Assembly (NCBI GenBank): GCA_033032175.1
Contig: CM065326.1
Location: 12,418,001-12,482,000, forward strand
DNA length: 64,000 nucleotides
From: Saturnia japonica
Taxonomy: Eukaryota > Arthropoda > Insecta > Lepidoptera > Saturniidae
Direction: 5' to 3'
The notes beneath the pieces were generated by a model. The model was given only the letters and a program-made list of their open reading frames with translations. It was not told the DNA's origin and searched no databases. Positions 46,014 through 57,419 of this stretch are shown here, one piece after another. How positions within the stretch are numbered: the stretch's first letter is position 1; each line of letters begins with the position of its first letter. The translations under genes were made by a program, and so were the position numbers.

Positions 46014-49000
46014 AAATATAATTGTTCAAGTCAATGATGAGGATAAAGAATCGAAACCGTATTTCACAGAAGATTGGTATGAAGTATTTGAAGATAAATA
46101 TATATCTTATAAAAGCCTAATTAAAGAGAATTTGTACAAGATAAGAGCAACGACCCCGGAAACTAGAGAGGTTTCCGCACTATCACATTCCGGTTCCAGT
46201 TTCGAAGCTAAGCTTCCCACGATTCATCTACCGTCATTTTCAGGAAATTACAAAGACTGGCAAACATTTTATGACATGTTTGTTTCTTTAATTATAAGCA
46301 ATAAAACATTATCACCTGTACAAAAACTTCATTACCTGAAAAGTAGCTTGTCGGGCGAACCAGAAACGTTAATCAAGAATTTCCCAACTACAGATGCGAA
46401 CTTCAGTGAAGCGTGGGAACAATTAATCAAACGGTACAATAACAAACGATACAACTGCAATTCCATATTACAAACATTGTTTGCACAGAAACAAATTATT
46501 AGTGAATCGGCGAACGCAATCAAACAGTTATTAGATATAACTGCTTCTTGTTTAAAGTCACTGAATAATATAGGAATAAGTACTGACACTTGGGATGCAA
46601 TCATCGTTCATTTTGTAGTTGCAAAACTGCCACAAGAATCTCGCCAACAATGGGAATATCATCTTAGCATGAAGTCTGACGATTTACCAACTTGGTTACA
46701 GCTTACGGAATTTTTAGAATCGAGATTTAGAACAATAGAAATGATCGAAGGTGCTAAATATATGAGAACCAATCAACAGGTTGTCAAACCTGCTCTTAAG
46801 GCAAAATCATTTCATTCCGGCATACAAGAAGTACAAACCGAGCGAAAAAATACGGATGTAACCTGTTCATTTTGCGATGGTTCTCACTATTTGTACAATT
46901 GCAAGCAGTTTGGTCTAAAGTCAGTACAAGAGAGACATGACTTTGTAACAAATAACAGATTATGTTTTAATTGCCTCGCACCAAATCACTCTGTTAAGAA
47001 ATGCCGACAATCTACAAACTGTCGTAAATGTGGCAAACGACATCATTCTCTAATACACACTGTTTATAAAAGAGAAATCGATAACAATCTAGTAAATCAA
47101 GAGACTACGAAGAAAATTAATGTCACACAACAACACACAACACAAGAACTACAAGGACAAGGAACACAGACAGCGCATATTGTAGCGAACTATTCTAGGG
47201 GTGATACACAAAGCTACAACGTTTTATTAGCCACAGCAGTTATCAAAGCAAGATCACAAAACGGTTTAAATTATATAGTTAGGGCATTGTTAGATCAGGG
47301 CTCACAAGCTTCGTTTGTAACCGAGGCTACTGTACAATTACTTGGACTCGAAAGGGTACCTATTAATGGTTGGGTGTCAGGTCTGGGAGATGGCCATACT
47401 AAGATCAAATATATGGTATCTATACATATAGAATCACGTCATACTCCTTATCATTCACTCCAGGTAAATGCATATGTTCTAAGCTCACTTACGTCAATGC
47501 TTCCAACTTGTAATCTTTATTCACCACGATGGGCAGAACTGGAATCTAAGCCACTTGCAGACCCACATTTCACAACTTCGGGTAAAATAGACCTTTTGCT
47601 CGGAGCTGAGGTTTATAGCGAAATATTGCTCAATGAAGTTATTAAATATCCTCAAGGTAATTTAATAGCTCAAAACACCATTCTTGGTTGGGTAATATCA
47701 GGAAAATTAGCACAAGAATCATTAGTAGAAGAACGTATTTCAAGTCTGCATATACACATTACACAAGAAGAAAATTTATTAAAGCAATTTTGGGAACTTG
47801 AGAATGAACCAAATATCATACAGAAGAAACTAACTCAAGACGAAATAAAATGCGAAGAATTTTATGAATTAACTACGACGAGAACTGAAGAAGGCAGATT
47901 CATAGTAAAATTACCTTTTAATACAGAAGATCCAGAATGTCAATACGGAAATACTTTAGATGCAGCTATAAAGAGATTTAACTACTTAGAGAAGAAATTA
48001 CACAAAAATCCAAAATTTCATGCAGAATATAGAAAGGTTATAGAAGAATATATAACACTTAATCACATGAAACTGGTGGATCGAGAAGATATAGATAATC
48101 CTAGAGCAGTTTATTTACCACATCACGCTGTCGTTAGAGAAGAAAAACAGACAACGAAAGTACGAGTCGTATTCGATGCTTCGTGCAAGGGTAGTAATAA
48201 CGTGTCACTTAATGACAATTTCTTAATTGGACCTAAGCTACAGCAAGATTTAAGACATCTGCTAATGAGATGGCGAACTCATAAAATCTGTATCATAGCA
48301 GACTTAGTTAAAATGTATCGTCAGGTTCGGGTAGCTGAAGAGGATACAAACTTTCAAAGGATTTTATGGAGGGATCATAGGAATGAACCAATACAACACT
48401 ACAAATTATTGACGCTAACTTTTGGGACAGCTTGTGCACCTTATCTCGCAGTTAAAACTTTACAGAAGTTGGCGGAAGAAGAACAAGAGAAATATCCTAT
48501 GGCCGCAGAAATAACAAAGAAAGATTATTACATAGATGATTTAATGACAGGTTGTGAGAAGGAAAGTGAAGCGATACTTATTTTTGAAGAACTTAATAGC
48601 TTAATGAAATCAGGAGGGTTTGAGCTTCAGAAATGGAGCAGCAACAACAAAACATTACTAAATTATATCAGTGAGAAGTACCATAGAGAAGATAATTCAG
48701 TAATTATTAAATCAGATAACATGACAAAGGTAATAGGCATATGTTGGAATAGAAAGACAGATAATTTCGAATACACAATCAATTTACCAGAAATCCAGAA
48801 AATAATTACTAAGAGACAAGTTTTATCCGATATCGCAAGGTTATACGATCCCTTAGGGTGGATTGCACCCGTAGTAATAGTCGCTAAATTGTTCATCCAA
48901 AGGCTATGGAAATCAGGACTTGGGTGGGACGATGAAATCAGAGACGAATTATTAACTGAGTGGATTAAATTTAGAGGAGAATTGGGACAAATCAAAAACA

Positions 49001-51084
49001 TTATTGTGCCAAGATGGTTGCATACATCATCTGAGTCACAAATAGAGCTGCACGCATTTTCAGATGCATCCAGGTCAGCTTATGCGGCTGTGGTGTACCT
49101 TCGTGTAACTGATGAGCATAAAAATATTACAGTGAGTTTGATATCGGCCAAAACTAAGGTTGCACCAATTGAAAAGGAAATGCCCATCCCAAGATTAGAA
49201 CTTTCAGGTGCAGCTCTTGCTGCAAAGCTTTTGTCTGAAATATCACAAGTGATGGGCATATCCAAAAATAATCTATATGCATATATTGATTCAACTGTGG
49301 TGTTAGCATGGTTGAAAGGACCTGCAAGTCGTTGGACCACATTTGTCAGTAATCGCGTATCAGAAATTCTGACCATAATGAATTATGAACAGTGGGGTCA
49401 TGTAACTACCGACTTTAATCCAGCAGACTGTGCATCTCGCGGACTAAAGCTAGCACATTTAATAAACCATGATCTATGGTGGAGTGGACCTACATGGTTA
49501 ACGGAGACAATTGTAAAAAGAAACTTACCTAATTTAGAGGAAACGCTCGAAGAAAAGAGAATAGTCAAAACCTTAACTGCTGTAAATAAATTGCAAGAAG
49601 AGTTACCTTGGGAAAGATTTTCATCATTAACTAGAATGTTAAAGGTGTTATCATATTGTAGAAGATGGGCGTTTGTTTACAAAACACCAAAGAGTGAAAG
49701 GCTAGAGTCAAACTTTGTCTCGAGTGAAGAGATGGAACACACATTACACAGTTGTATTAAGAAAGTACAAGAAATAGATTTTGGAAGTGAAATACAACTA
49801 GTAAAGACTCAAGGTCACGTACAAAAGAAAAGCGTACTACATACACTTTGCCCGATTTTGGACGAAATCGGCTTGTTAAGGGTTGGAGGACGAATTAGTC
49901 TGTCTAATGTGACTTACGACAACAAACATCCGATTATTATGCCAGCTAAGAATTATCTCACCAAGCTTTTAATAACCGATGCTCATCAAAAAACTCTACA
50001 TGGTGGCCCACAATTGATGTTAAACTATTTAAGAGGAAAATATTGGATAGTGAGAGCAAGAGATCAAGTAAAGAAGCATTACAGAGAATGTGTTACATGT
50101 TTAAAGCACTCTAAATCTAGAAGTAGACAGTTAATGGGACAAATTCCAGTAGTCAGGCTTAAGCCAAGTAAACCATTTATATCAACAGGAGTTGACTACG
50201 CGGGACCCATTAACATAAGATTTTCTCCTGGAAGAGGGGCAAAATCTTATAAAGGATACGTCTGTTTGTTCGTATGCATGGTCACACGTGCAATCCATTT
50301 AGAGGCTGTCACAGATTTGACTGCCAAGGGATTTATTGCAGCATTTAGACGATTCACATCTAGGCGCGGCCATTGCCGAGATTTATATAGCGACAATGGC
50401 ACAAATTTCGTTGGAGCAAATAAATTTTTAAACGACATGTTTAATGCTGCTAAATCTGAGATACCTAACGAGATTGCAAAAATACTCACCTTAGAATCTA
50501 CGACGTGGCATTTTATCCCGCCACACGCGCCAAATTTTGGTGGCCTATGGGAGGCTGGCGTGCGCTCAGTTAAGACGCATTTACGGAAAGTTATCGGAGA
50601 GGTTACCCTAACATATGAAGAGATAGCAACAGTATTGACGCAAGTAGAAGCTTGTTTGAATTCGCGACCCATTTCGATTCTGAGTAATAACCCCGAGGAT
50701 CCTCTTCCACTGACACCTGGTCATTTTTTAGTTGGGGAGCCTATAATTAATATTGCAGATAGAGATTTTTCAAATATAAACATAGTAGGATTAGATAGAT
50801 GGAAATTAACGCAAAAGATAGTAAATAGTTTTTGGAAAAAATGGTCAAAAGAGTATTTGCTTGCATTAAGTCAAAGATATAAATGGAATAAAACAATTTG
50901 TGAACCAGAACTTAATGATGTGGTAGTAATTAGGGATGAAAATATACCACCTGCAAAATGGATGTTGGGTATTGTAGTTCATAAATATCCTGGACCTGAT
51001 AATGTAACTAGAGTAGTAACAATAAAATGTAAAAGCGGTTTGCTCAAACGCCCAGTTAATAAAATTTGTGTTCTTACCAAATAG
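45991..51084 (+). CDS. BEL/Pao Gag-Pol polyprotein, 1697 codons
   Basis: One open frame without interruption. Visible parts: Gag with LPSFSGNYKDWQTF, the DUF1759-type core (about residues 75-230); three cysteine knuckles from CSFCDG, CFNCLAP and CRKCGKRHH (about 291-355); an aspartic protease with ALLDQGSQASF (about 431, DQG in place of DTG/DSG, as is usual in this clade); reverse transcriptase with VFDASCKG, TFGTACAPYLA and YYIDDLMTG (about 729-852); a Pao-type RNase H region with LHAFSDASRSAYAAV (about 1019); an integrase zinc-binding region (HQKTLHGG, CVTCLKH) and core with GVDYAGP (about 1399), SDNGTNFVG (about 1466) and GGLWEAGVRSVK (about 1517), giving the D, D, E residues; and a C-terminal tail with PPAKWMLG and GLLKRPVNKI. 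The predicted start at 45991 is internal to Gag; the natural N-terminus is probably in the short frame upstream. Confidence 0.96.
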   Translation: MDFKKGHKNIIVQVNDEDKESKPYFTEDWYEVFEDKYISYKSLIKENLYKIRATTPETREVSALSHSGSSFEAKLPTIHLPSFSGNYKDWQTFYDMFVSLIISNKTLSPVQKLHYLKSSLSGEPETLIKNFPTTDANFSEAWEQLIKRYNNKRYNCNSILQTLFAQKQIISESANAIKQLLDITASCLKSLNNIGISTDTWDAIIVHFVVAKLPQESRQQWEYHLSMKSDDLPTWLQLTEFLESRFRTIEMIEGAKYMRTNQQVVKPALKAKSFHSGIQEVQTERKNTDVTCSFCDGSHYLYNCKQFGLKSVQERHDFVTNNRLCFNCLAPNHSVKKCRQSTNCRKCGKRHHSLIHTVYKREIDNNLVNQETTKKINVTQQHTTQELQGQGTQTAHIVANYSRGDTQSYNVLLATAVIKARSQNGLNYIVRALLDQGSQASFVTEATVQLLGLERVPINGWVSGLGDGHTKIKYMVSIHIESRHTPYHSLQVNAYVLSSLTSMLPTCNLYSPRWAELESKPLADPHFTTSGKIDLLLGAEVYSEILLNEVIKYPQGNLIAQNTILGWVISGKLAQESLVEERISSLHIHITQEENLLKQFWELENEPNIIQKKLTQDEIKCEEFYELTTTRTEEGRFIVKLPFNTEDPECQYGNTLDAAIKRFNYLEKKLHKNPKFHAEYRKVIEEYITLNHMKLVDREDIDNPRAVYLPHHAVVREEKQTTKVRVVFDASCKGSNNVSLNDNFLIGPKLQQDLRHLLMRWRTHKICIIADLVKMYRQVRVAEEDTNFQRILWRDHRNEPIQHYKLLTLTFGTACAPYLAVKTLQKLAEEEQEKYPMAAEITKKDYYIDDLMTGCEKESEAILIFEELNSLMKSGGFELQKWSSNNKTLLNYISEKYHREDNSVIIKSDNMTKVIGICWNRKTDNFEYTINLPEIQKIITKRQVLSDIARLYDPLGWIAPVVIVAKLFIQRLWKSGLGWDDEIRDELLTEWIKFRGELGQIKNIIVPRWLHTSSESQIELHAFSDASRSAYAAVVYLRVTDEHKNITVSLISAKTKVAPIEKEMPIPRLELSGAALAAKLLSEISQVMGISKNNLYAYIDSTVVLAWLKGPASRWTTFVSNRVSEILTIMNYEQWGHVTTDFNPADCASRGLKLAHLINHDLWWSGPTWLTETIVKRNLPNLEETLEEKRIVKTLTAVNKLQEELPWERFSSLTRMLKVLSYCRRWAFVYKTPKSERLESNFVSSEEMEHTLHSCIKKVQEIDFGSEIQLVKTQGHVQKKSVLHTLCPILDEIGLLRVGGRISLSNVTYDNKHPIIMPAKNYLTKLLITDAHQKTLHGGPQLMLNYLRGKYWIVRARDQVKKHYRECVTCLKHSKSRSRQLMGQIPVVRLKPSKPFISTGVDYAGPINIRFSPGRGAKSYKGYVCLFVCMVTRAIHLEAVTDLTAKGFIAAFRRFTSRRGHCRDLYSDNGTNFVGANKFLNDMFNAAKSEIPNEIAKILTLESTTWHFIPPHAPNFGGLWEAGVRSVKTHLRKVIGEVTLTYEEIATVLTQVEACLNSRPISILSNNPEDPLPLTPGHFLVGEPIINIADRDFSNINIVGLDRWKLTQKIVNSFWKKWSKEYLLALSQRYKWNKTICEPELNDVVVIRDENIPPAKWMLGIVVHKYPGPDNVTRVVTIKCKSGLLKRPVNKICVLTK

Positions 51085-51334
51085 GAAATTATCTCTAACA
51101 GTTCATCGTATATTGTCACGGTGGGCGGTAATTTTTTTTTTGAGTTTATTTGTTTCTCGTTGTTTTCTTTTAGTGTGTAAGTGAGGTTTTTGTTACTTAT
51201 ATAAATAGAAGCAAAATTGTATTTATTTTACTTATTAAATGTAAGAAAACAGCTCAAATCACCTTACATTAATTATGTTTCTCATAATTATATTAAAGAT
51301 TTGTATTAAAGGAACAAGTCCTTGGTGGGCGGAA

Positions 51335-51575
51335 TGTTTAGTATTGAGATGATTTCCGCTACCAATAGATGTCACTGAACCATTTTTATTCTTACCGCGA
51401 GTTAAGATTTACTATGAGTTATTACGATAACTATTGTCGCAACTAGAGGGCGTTATACATTTTAGAAAAGAGGTATTGTTTTGTCTATTTAAATATGTTA
51501 GTGTATCTTTGTAAAATTTATCCTTCCTTGTCTTATAAATAAAATAGTGGTCATTGAGTGTTGTGTTGTGATTTA
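51335..51575 (+). repeat. 3' LTR of the BEL/Pao element
   Basis: Matches the 5' LTR at 240 of 241 positions. Preceded by the purine-rich GGTGGGCGGA (51325-51334), the likely polypurine tract for plus-strand priming. Followed by ATATA, the target duplication. Confidence 0.95.
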
Positions 51576-51829
51576 ATATACATTTGGTGATGAGGTAATG
51601 AATCTAGTCATGTGATGAGTTTTTCGTTTGTAGCATGGACATATATTCTTTATATAATTAATATTTCTTATATTAGAATCCGTGACCCAGGCAGTCAACA
51701 TTGTTAATATCTCGTAAAAAAGAGTACGAGAATTTTATTTTTCTCGTATCTCGTACAGGACTGCTAATTCTCGTAAAGTTACGAGATTTCTCGTTCATCT
51801 GGCAACGCTGGTCGAGAGGGTACTACCGA

Positions 51830-53280
51830 TAACTACGTTTAATATAGCTGATTATTAAATATCACAATTTTGTTGTTACTATCTTTGTAGTGATAGTTTT
51901 TTTTTAAAGGGTAACTGACATTCACATTAATTGTAAAACACATAGAGCATCTTTTCCGATGTGAAATTTATTTACAATATTTTAGAAACAAAAAGTTGTT
52001 ATCGCTTTGCAGTATTGGACTGTCATTTACCTTTTGACATTGCGCATCAATCGTTTCAAAGTGCCTTTGCCGATTATTTTCTTTAAATAAAAATATTTTT
52101 AAAGCAGCTACATAATATCAGGTTTATTTGTCACGTAAATAAAGGTCGCATGTTCAAAGCTGATACTGACTTTATATTTAACATTATTAAAACATAGGTA
52201 CAGAATGACCAGGTAGGTACCTGCATAAATTATTTTTGTTTTTATTTATGACACGAAAATTATAATGAGTATTTTTTGAAAAACACTATACCTCGGTACT
52301 AAAAATAACGAATAAGTAAATATTAAAAATAGAAGTAATGGCGTATTTAATTGTTTAAGTTATACTTTTTTAAGAAATAATCTTTATAATGACGAGTATT
52401 GTTTGCCAAAATAAACGGAATTAAGAAAAAATGTAAAATATGTAATTAATAAATATTGTGGCTAAAGATAGCAAGAACACGTCGAATAAAGTAATTAATA
52501 TTTTTATTTTATTTTATTTTATATATTCAGCATGCCAACAGAACAATTACAAAAAGGTAAAATGACATGTTATCATTTCCACTTTTTAAAATAACAATGC
52601 AATAGCTCAGATAATAGGCCCCGCCTGACATTTAAAACATATTTGACTATGGATAACTACTAAATTTTGAATCATTACATAATAAAGTTCATATTAAATT
52701 ATATTATAATGATTAAACAAGGAGTGCTTGTATGAACTGATTGACTGAGAAAAGATATCTATTGAGTTATTAATCGTGCTTGATCTCTCGTTGTTATAAC
52801 CTTGCCATGCGTACAAGAGGGCTATTAAATGCAGTATTCAGTGTTGTAGTCGTAATGGAAAATATGTTTGGTTAACGCACCGCACGGGTATATGATCTAA
52901 AATACAAGTTTATAGCTATTTACAATTTTGTAAATAATGAGTAAGTCAGCTATATTTCGCCTCTCTTTTAGGCTTATCATGTTAAAATATTTTAGTATAT
53001 TGTCATAATTATATTATGTTTGGAGATAGATAGGTATTTAACTCAAAGAATGTAGGTACTTATGTATAATAAATTGGTGGGTCAATCAAGTAATATACCT
53101 ACACTTTGAAGAGTTTAGTTAACGTTTTTTATAACAAATAAATTCTACTATTCGTTTATTTTGATCAAAGATATTTCTGACAAAATGTCTCAAAGTAGGT
53201 AACTGAGTAACTACGCATTTTGTAAGGGACCCGTATAAGATTTTTTTCTGTAAAAGCGTTTTGTCTTCTTGCTATTTTTA
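51830..53280. other. AT-rich stretch right of the hAT-like element
   Basis: No coding motif and no clear repeat copy within this window. Confidence 0.5.
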
Positions 53281-53284
53281 ACTG

Positions 53285-53540
53285 ACAAAAAAAAAGCCAT
53301 CTTTTTTTCCAAAAACAGTCAGAGGTTACTCATTTCGAATGTACCCATTTTTTTTTTGAATGGATGTTCAGAGCCATAACTTCTTTGTTTATGAACCGAT
53401 TTGGACGATACCTCTTTTCGTTGAATAGGGGATTCATTTTAATTTAATTGGCATTGGACCTACAACTTCGAATCCAGGGAATCCAGGGAACTCTTCAAAA
53501 TCATTGAAGTTGTTTTTCTTTTTTTGTTAAAAATTGTCTT
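53285..53540 (+). repeat. Dispersed repeat B, copy 3
   Basis: GTTACTCATTTCGAATGTAC, TTCTTTGTTTATGAACCGAT and AAAATCATTGAAGTTGTTTT align to the other copies. Confidence 0.7.
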
Positions 53541-54179
53541 GTGTATTACCAACGATAAACTATAATATCATGCCGTATTGTTCTATAATAAAAGTTAACC
53601 GCAAGTGACAAGTAAAAGTGTATTTATAAAGCCTTCGAAATGTACTATTTTGTATCCCAAGTCACTATGAAATTTCAAAGAAAAATATAAATTTTTCAAT
53701 ACGTAATCAAGTTTCCCATTGTACCTAATAATATTAGATACAATTGTGATATTACTTTTATGTATGACTATTATCAATTATTACAATAAAATGCAAAGTT
53801 TGGTGCAAATAGTTTATTGACCCTGGTCAATGATTGGAAAATGCCCAACAATTACTGTTCGATTACCGATTACTACAAAAGGTTAACTGTAAGATAGTTT
53901 TATTTACTCTAATTAAGAGATAAATTACTTACTTAAATGGAAATCGATTTTATTCTAATCGTAATTCGAGACATCATACGTTGAATGTTAATTCTGTTTT
54001 ATAATGGAAAATCACTGAACGTCACGTATTTATTAACTTAACTACTTACAATGTATGTTTGTTAAATAAGTGAAATTTACAGACAAATACTGGATAGTCG
54101 CAAAATACCACTTCTTACGAGAGCTCCGAAACTATGGGTCCGATTAACTTAAAATTTGGCATATATCATATTTCGCTAA

Positions 54180-54320
54180 GAACGGATTGTACTCAAATTA
54201 TATAAAAAAATTAACAAGGGTGAAACCGTGGGACACTGCTAATCCATATATATTAAAGGGACTAGCTGTGCCCGCGGCTCCGCTCGATTTCTCTATTGCC
54301 GATCTATACTATACTAAATC
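54180..54320. repeat. Repeat ends with GCCCGCGGCTCCGCTCG
   Basis: AACAAGGGTGAAACCGTGGG is followed by a separate element start, GACTAGCTGTGCCCGCGGCT. The first resembles 57935-57975 (AACACGGATGAAACCGTGAG then CTAGTT). Both are common ends of lepidopteran interspersed repeats. Confidence 0.55.
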
Positions 54321-55094
54321 TATAGGTCAAAAACTTAAACCTGGCACAGAATAAAATGTTTTAAATTCATTTACCGTAATCCAGCCATGCGTGACTGGCG
54401 AAAAGTTTTTGCTGGTACATAAAAAGGATTAGCAGCTCGAGCATCATAATTATCATGAATTACGGAACATAAAAAAAAGTAGTAAGCCTATTTAATTTAT
54501 ACCTAAATGTAAAAGATTAATTTTTAAATCGAAACTACCTCTAATAAGATAAATTGGTTAGGAAAAAAACCAATTATTGACATCATGTTATTTATTTTAC
54601 ACTGGTTTCTTTCTTCAGTTCTGTTTGAGTATTAATGGTATGCTCCAGTTTTATTGGATAGGTGCAGTGTTTTGGTTTTGCTGTCTCTACTCATTTTACC
54701 CTTGACATTTTAACAGAGTGGTATGTAATTTCGGGTCATTGGCATTTGCCTAATGAAATCTACATTACAGATGGCCTAGCCAAGTTTTCTTTCTACAATC
54801 GTTAACGCTAAGGAAAATGAAAAATAAATGTATGGAATTAACGATTGTAGAAAGGTATTTAATTCAGCTGAGCCCTCTGAGCAGACTATAGGTCGTCAGT
54901 TACCTATCAACCCGGCACCCGTAATATGGAGTTTTATATAATTATATGCACTCTCTTATCAATTCCGCAAATACACCGTATTGAATCAATTGCGAGTAGC
55001 TAACACAAGGACGATCAAAATCAAAATCGAAATATTTTTCACTAAATTTAGGCCCTAAGAAGGCACTTATGAATATCAAAATACTATCACCGGT

Positions 55095-55330
55095 TCGCAA
55101 ACATCCCAGTCATCGAGAAGATTCTGATTTTTGATTTTGATTTATAATATCATTTCCAAACCAAACAGCCAACTTTCTATGATTTTGAGGAGTTCTCTGG
55201 TATATCTTCAAAGTCGAAGGTCCAATGCCCGTGAAATTAAAATGAATCCCCTTTTCAACGAAAAAAGAATCATCCAAAACGGTCATTAAAGAAAGAAGAT
55301 ACGGCTGAAGATCCATTACAAAAAAAAATA
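55095..55330 (-). repeat. Dispersed repeat B, copy 4 (inverted)
   Basis: On the minus strand it shows ACCGTTTTGGATGATTCTTT and ATTTTAATTTCACGGGCATT, then TCGACTTTGAAGATATACCA, in the same order as the plus-strand copies. Confidence 0.66.
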
Positions 55331-56249
55331 GAATTCAAAACCCCTTCTTTTTTGATGTTACTTAAAATCTAACAGAGTTACAGTTGATTTTAATTTGATG
55401 TATTAATTAGGAAATTATTCAACAAATATATCTGTAATTAATCTAATAATAAATGTAGTTGTTAAGGTATCTTATAAAGTAATATAAAAACTCGAACGTC
55501 TACAGAATGATTTATTACAGACTTACTCAAGGTATTTGATCAGTGATATAAATTTTAATTTTAATCTTCCTGTTGCCGATTCAGTAATTTTAAATTCATT
55601 GTTAAACTCATTATATCGACTGGCTATTACCAGTTTCGGCTACTAAAAAAGCATTCCACTGTCTAAACGAACAACGCTTTGAGAAAGGTAAGCATCCTAT
55701 ACCTTCGTATAGGGCGATAATTATGACAGCATCAGAAACCTTTACAGGAACAAATTTGGCCTTGTATAGAATTCTGTTCGCACTATTGGGACGAATCCAC
55801 GAAATACCTCCTCGGTGCCTTGGACAGTTTTTTTTACAACTAAGATGGCAAGCAAGCATAAATACAGCCAGCCTGATGTTAAGCGGATGACGTTTATCAT
55901 TAGCACGTTGCCGACTCTACCCACCCTACCTTAAGGAGCTTGGGAAACCCTACCCACCACAGAAATACAACATAAGGTTATTTGGCTGCGATGTTCTGTA
56001 AAGTGGAGGTATTCCATCAGTCGAGCTGTCCCATATAGAAATAAATCTCGAATGACATTTGTTTGGGCCGAACTACTGTTGAATCCTATATCGCCAATCA
56101 CAGGGATAGCTCTCACTACCAATAGATGCGCGCAAAACTATTTGAACGCGCTGCAGCCAACATCAGAAAACAATGCCTCAACCAATGGCCTTAATACGTC
56201 TTTAGCGAAGGAGGAACAGAGTGTAAAGTTCCTCATCCGCCATAGAAAA

Positions 56250-56452
56250 GGGAGGATCCTCCGACCAGACGGGTGTTATGTCTGGCGGGCAGCTGCCCAA
56301 CGGTTGTTGTCGGTTCTTGTGTATATTTTCAACTTTTCGGTTTATTTTAATATCGCGATGTAAGATGCGTCGTATGTGGCGAGATACATGTCTCTATGTA
56401 GGATGAATCAGTTATGGCGAGGATAGATGTCGCTATATCGATGTCGCTACAC
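56250..56452 (+). repeat. Diverged 3' end of the TRIM-like family
   Basis: GGGAGGATCCTCCGACCAGA followed by TGTTATGTCTGGCGGGCAGC (TG at 56274) matches the corresponding junction of the TRIM-like element near 62350-62392. The LTR-like part runs to about 56452 and is clearly diverged, with several extra GATAGATGTCGC-type repeats. Upstream (56090-56250) is GC-richer sequence that may be interior of a longer relative. Confidence 0.66.
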
Positions 56453-56959
56453 GTCTATCGCTGTGCGGTAGGTTGGTGCGAGCAGTACGAATTCGAGTCG
56501 AGTTCGTTACTTCGTTCTAAAGACTGAGGTTCTAATTAATGGAACTTTATTTAAAACCTAAAAATATATTCTAAATAATAAGCGCATTATTGTTCACCGC
56601 GCAGCTGTTTTTTATGAACTATATTGTGTTGGTGAGGTGCAGAATAAACTTTAATGACCGATACATTTATATGTGTATTGTGTGGACAGAGCTGCGACGG
56701 ATTTCATAGCTCGGACTTCACGGTCTGGAGCCTTAGACCATCACCAGGTTAGTGAGATTGTTGTCTTTGGTGTTGGTGAGAGAAGATCCAGTGGTTAAGC
56801 CTAAGCTACCGGTAGTTCGCTGCCTACCCTGCATTCCATTGTGTAGCCGTTATATAGCGGCCGAATTTAGTAAAATTCCCTGATGGCTGCTAAAACATTT
56901 CTCTGTGTCCTTCCTCTGTTTGTGTAGGAACGGGTGTAGGTTTATCGAACCGCTTAAGT

Positions 56960-57235
56960 CGTACAAGGTCATTGCCTTGCTGAGCGTGTTCTATCGTCTG
57001 TATCGTGGCGAATGTTCTGAAGAGCTGATTAATCTAATTCCCTCCTCTACCTTCCACAACCAAACCACATGAACTAGGGTCCGGAGCGACAGCTGTACGG
57101 TAACCTTCATCTCGGCATGAACAAACAATTTCTCTATGTAATATCTATGCCGTACTGTGAAGTTGCAGAACTGTCTCCCGGCCAAAGTGTTCCCCACTTC
57201 CTAGAACTTTAAGTCCTTCAAACATAAGTTGAAGA
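56960..57235 (+). pseudogene. Non-LTR retrotransposon tail (FYRLYRGECSEEL)
   Basis: One frame reads YKVIALLSVFYRLYRGECS and then EELINLIPSSTFHNQT, followed by stops and VKLQNCLPAKVFPTS. This matches the C-terminal region that follows reverse transcriptase in jockey/CR1-type insect LINEs (blocks like FYRxxxGxCSEEL and NxLPxxVFP). Several stops; only the end of the element is present. Confidence 0.68.
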
Positions 57236-57419
57236 GAGATATATTTAAGTAGGCTAGCGTGAAAGCGACGACCGACTGAATATGGACTGTAGATCCCTTG
57301 TCTATACCAATATTATAAATAGGAAGATTTGATTTTTTGTTTATAAAAGAAAAATAAATGCTGTAGAAATAAGAGTGCGGAGAGTTAAGTTAAATTAAGT
57401 GACAGGATAAGAAATAGTG

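Larger units (their letters stand above)
45227..51575 (+). mobile_element. BEL/Pao LTR retrotransposon, young and nearly intact
   Basis: Two 241-bp LTRs (45227-45467 and 51335-51575) flank a leader, a short gag frame and a 1697-codon gag-pol frame. The LTRs differ at a single position, so the insertion is recent. ATATA directly precedes the 5' LTR and directly follows the 3' LTR (51576-51580), a 5-bp target duplication as in BEL/Pao elements. Protein order is Gag, zinc knuckles, protease, reverse transcriptase, RNase H, integrase, which is the BEL/Pao order. There is no env-like frame. The short upstream gag frame and the long frame are out of register, the only visible defect. Confidence 0.96.
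44145..51810. mobile_element. Non-autonomous hAT-like element split by a BEL/Pao insertion
   Basis: The left end at 44145 reads CAGGGTTGCCAGATG; the right end, read inward from 51810, is CAGCGTTGCCAGATG. Outside the ends are 8-bp direct repeats, GCCGAGAG (44137-44144) and GTCGAGAG (51811-51818), 7 of 8 identical. An 8-bp target duplication and a CAGGG-type end are hAT traits. Near both ends the motif TCTCGTA or its complement ACGAGA recurs several times, as expected of subterminal transposase-binding repeats. Removing the BEL insertion (45227-51580) leaves about 1.3 kb with no transposase frame, hence non-autonomous. Its left end falls in the 5' flank of the reductase gene. Confidence 0.72.

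Noticed and set aside
50247..50672. 141-codon minus-strand frame
   Set aside because: It is the antisense shadow of the BEL integrase region.
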